Positions 13,646 to 14,825 of a stretch of 14,825 nucleotides of DNA are shown here, piece after piece; the stretch's first letter is position 1, and the number at the start of each line of letters is the position of its first letter. This stretch comes from CAZHYV01 sp964537055 (lineage in GTDB: Bacteria; Myxococcota_A; Polyangia; Palsa-1104; JAEUJZ01): contig CAZHYV010000014.1 in NCBI GenBank assembly GCA_964537055.1, forward strand, positions 1 to 14,825, given 5' to 3'. Made by a program: the position numbers and the translations under genes. The notes under the pieces are model-generated. The model was not told the DNA's origin. It saw only the letters and a list, made by a program, of their open reading frames with translations, and did not search any database.

Positions 13646-13983
13646 GCAGCATCGAGAAGAGACTCCTGTCGGGGTCAACCAACGGCCAACCCATCGCGGT
13701 TGCTGCCACTGCCTCTCCGGGTACGACGATCCACACCGCGGTGACGGGAACGACCAACCTGGACGAGATCTGGCTCTGGGCCAACAACATCGACACCGTC
13801 GATCGCACACTCACCCTCCAGTGGGGTGCGACGGGTCGTCTGCGAAGCTTCGTGCTCGCTGCGAACGTCGAGACGTTGGTCGCCCCCGGCTGGTTGCTTC
13901 AGAACGGCTTGCTCGTTCAGGCCTATGCCACGTCGGCCAACAAGATCGAGATCATCGGTCACGTTCACCGGATCACGCCATGA
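13642..13983 (+). CDS. Small beta-rich virion protein
   Basis: This 113-aa protein has the pattern LLSGSTNGQPIAVAATASPG, TTIHTAV, DEIWLWANNIDTVDRTLTLQWG, ETLVAPGWLLQNGLLVQAYA and NKIEIIGHVHRI. It reads as a compact all-beta fold. I recall similar proteins beside capsid or fibre genes in diverse phages, usually annotated only as virion or structural proteins. No enzyme or membrane feature is present. The start shares ATGA with the preceding stop and its own stop shares ATGA with the next start. Its place between a fibre-collar protein and a glycine-rich adhesin suggests a tip or decoration component. A capsid decoration protein is an alternative. Confidence 0.65.
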   Translation: MSSIEKRLLSGSTNGQPIAVAATASPGTTIHTAVTGTTNLDEIWLWANNIDTVDRTLTLQWGATGRLRSFVLAANVETLVAPGWLLQNGLLVQAYATSANKIEIIGHVHRITP

Positions 13984-14825
13984 AGTACGGCCGCGATCGA
14001 ACTCCTGGCGCGATCAATCCGGTCGCTTCTTCGGCCGCGGTCAACTCGATCACGGCGACGGGCGGCACAGTAACAACTCCTGGCGACGGTTACAAGTACC
14101 ACACCTTCACGTCAAGCGGTTCTCTTGTCATCTCGGCAGTCACTGGGTCTCCTGTCATCGAGGTCCTGTGCGTCGGCGGTGGCGGTGCTGGCGCGTTCAA
14201 CAACAACGTCTGTGGGGGCGGCGGTGGAGGTGGCGTCGTCGTCGCTGCTGCAGTCGCTCAAGTCGAGACCGCGACGGTCACTGTCGGTGCGGGTGGCTCA
14301 CCAATCGCAGCTCACGACACGAATGCACTCGGTGACGGCGGGCATTCGACCTATGTCAGCACCGCGTTGAATGTGGTCGGTGTCGGTGGGGGTGCCGGTG
14401 GTGGGTCCGCTTCGTCTGTGCAACGCGCCCCGAACAAGGGGGGTAGCGGTGGCGGAGCTGGTGGGTCCTCCGCGGCCTCAGGTGCTGCCGGAATCACCAC
14501 GCAAGGCAACTCCGGTGGTGCCAACAGCGGCTGGGCAACCGGTGGCGGAGGTGGTGCTGGTGGTGCTGGTGGTGCTGCCTCTGGCTCAACCACTGGCGGG
14601 GCTGGTGGCGCAGGTCGTACCGTCTGGGGAAACACCTATGGCGGGGGTGGAGGGGGTGGCAACTACGCAACCACCACAACGACCAATGCTGGCGGCACGG
14701 GTGGCGGTGGTAACGGGCAACGAAACGGAACCGCATCGACTGCGGGGACGGCCAACACTGGTGGAGGCGGCGGTGGCGGGTGCTACAACACCCCTGTCGG
14801 CCGTGCCGGTGGCTCTGGCGTGGTC
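13980..14825 (+). CDS. Glycine-rich tail-fibre tip / adhesin (3' end outside window)
   Basis: The frame from ATG 13980 stays open to the window edge (282 codons seen) and is incomplete. The N-terminus (MKYGRDRTPGAINPVASS) leads into YKYHTFTSSGSLVISAV and VIEVLCVGGGGAG, a widespread opening of glycine-rich phage adhesin domains. The remainder is dominated by glycine with Ala, Ser, Thr and Asn, including many runs such as GGGGGG, expected to form packed polyglycine-II helices as in known phage receptor-binding tips. The last visible residues, GRAGGSGVV, match the point where this domain usually closes with IVRY-like residues, so its end is probably near. The start overlaps the upstream stop (ATGA at 13980-13983). 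A receptor-binding role is inferred from family and position. Confidence 0.8.
   Translation, partial: MKYGRDRTPGAINPVASSAAVNSITATGGTVTTPGDGYKYHTFTSSGSLVISAVTGSPVIEVLCVGGGGAGAFNNNVCGGGGGGGVVVAAAVAQVETATVTVGAGGSPIAAHDTNALGDGGHSTYVSTALNVVGVGGGAGGGSASSVQRAPNKGGSGGGAGGSSAASGAAGITTQGNSGGANSGWATGGGGGAGGAGGAASGSTTGGAGGAGRTVWGNTYGGGGGGGNYATTTTTNAGGTGGGGNGQRNGTASTAGTANTGGGGGGGCYNTPVGRAGGSGVV
14550..14576 (+). repeat. Three tandem copies of GGTGGTGCT in the adhesin gene
   Basis: The 9-bp unit encodes Gly-Gly-Ala and is repeated exactly three times in frame, inside a longer run of GGT/GGC/GCT codons. Gain or loss of units would change the length of the glycine-rich tip without breaking the frame. Confidence 0.75.

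Noticed and set aside
14351..14635. Proline-rich minus-strand open frame
   Set aside because: It is the reverse reading of glycine codons in the adhesin gene (GGN read backwards gives proline-like codons).

Overview
This window is part of a tailed bacteriophage genome (or an integrated copy) of the long-tailed siphovirus type. It carries the late structural and packaging genes, all on the + strand, with no tRNA, rRNA, CRISPR, integrase or bacterial housekeeping gene. The GC content is visibly high, codons end mostly in C or G, and strong AGGAGG-type ribosome sites precede many genes. Together with protein families I know from phages of Gram-positive bacteria, this suggests an actinobacterial host. 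The genus cannot be settled from the sequence.

Layout. Positions 1-73 are non-coding and hold a TTTTTC/GGGGGAA direct repeat. Next come a peptidoglycan amidase endolysin (74-643), a small coiled-coil protein that is a terminase small-subunit candidate (682-999), a first protein with an N-terminal HFGVKGMKWG tag (996-1493), an HNH endonuclease (1498-1905), a gp6-like head-tail connector (1920-2279), an unknown protein (2288-2617), a large tail-type alpha/beta-hydrolase (2614-4503) and a second tagged protein (4515-4892). The head block follows: large terminase (4918-6660), portal (6689-7978), a coiled-coil protein (7971-8699) and one fused gene for prohead protease, acidic linker and major capsid protein (8715-10778). 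Then come head closure (10817-11140), tail terminator (11124-11423) and major tail protein (11437-12306). A strong RNA hairpin (12322-12361) separates these from a chain of small, mostly overlapping fibre genes (12391-13983). The chain ends in a glycine-rich adhesin that runs off the window (13980-14825).

How the genes work together. TerL, with its likely small subunit and the HNH protein, would package DNA through the portal into a shell built from the fused protease/capsid gene. The connector, head-closure and tail-terminator proteins would join head to tail tube. The hydrolase and the fibre chain would handle the host surface, and the amidase would release progeny.

Most notable points: (i) two separate genes share a nearly identical N-terminal tag and then diverge; (ii) the fused capsid gene has an in-frame internal ATG with its own ribosome site exactly where a free capsid protein would begin; (iii) the capsid and tail-tube proteins end in the same kind of beta-rich domain; (iv) the connector lies upstream of the terminase and the fibre genes directly follow the tail-tube gene, instead of the usual order.
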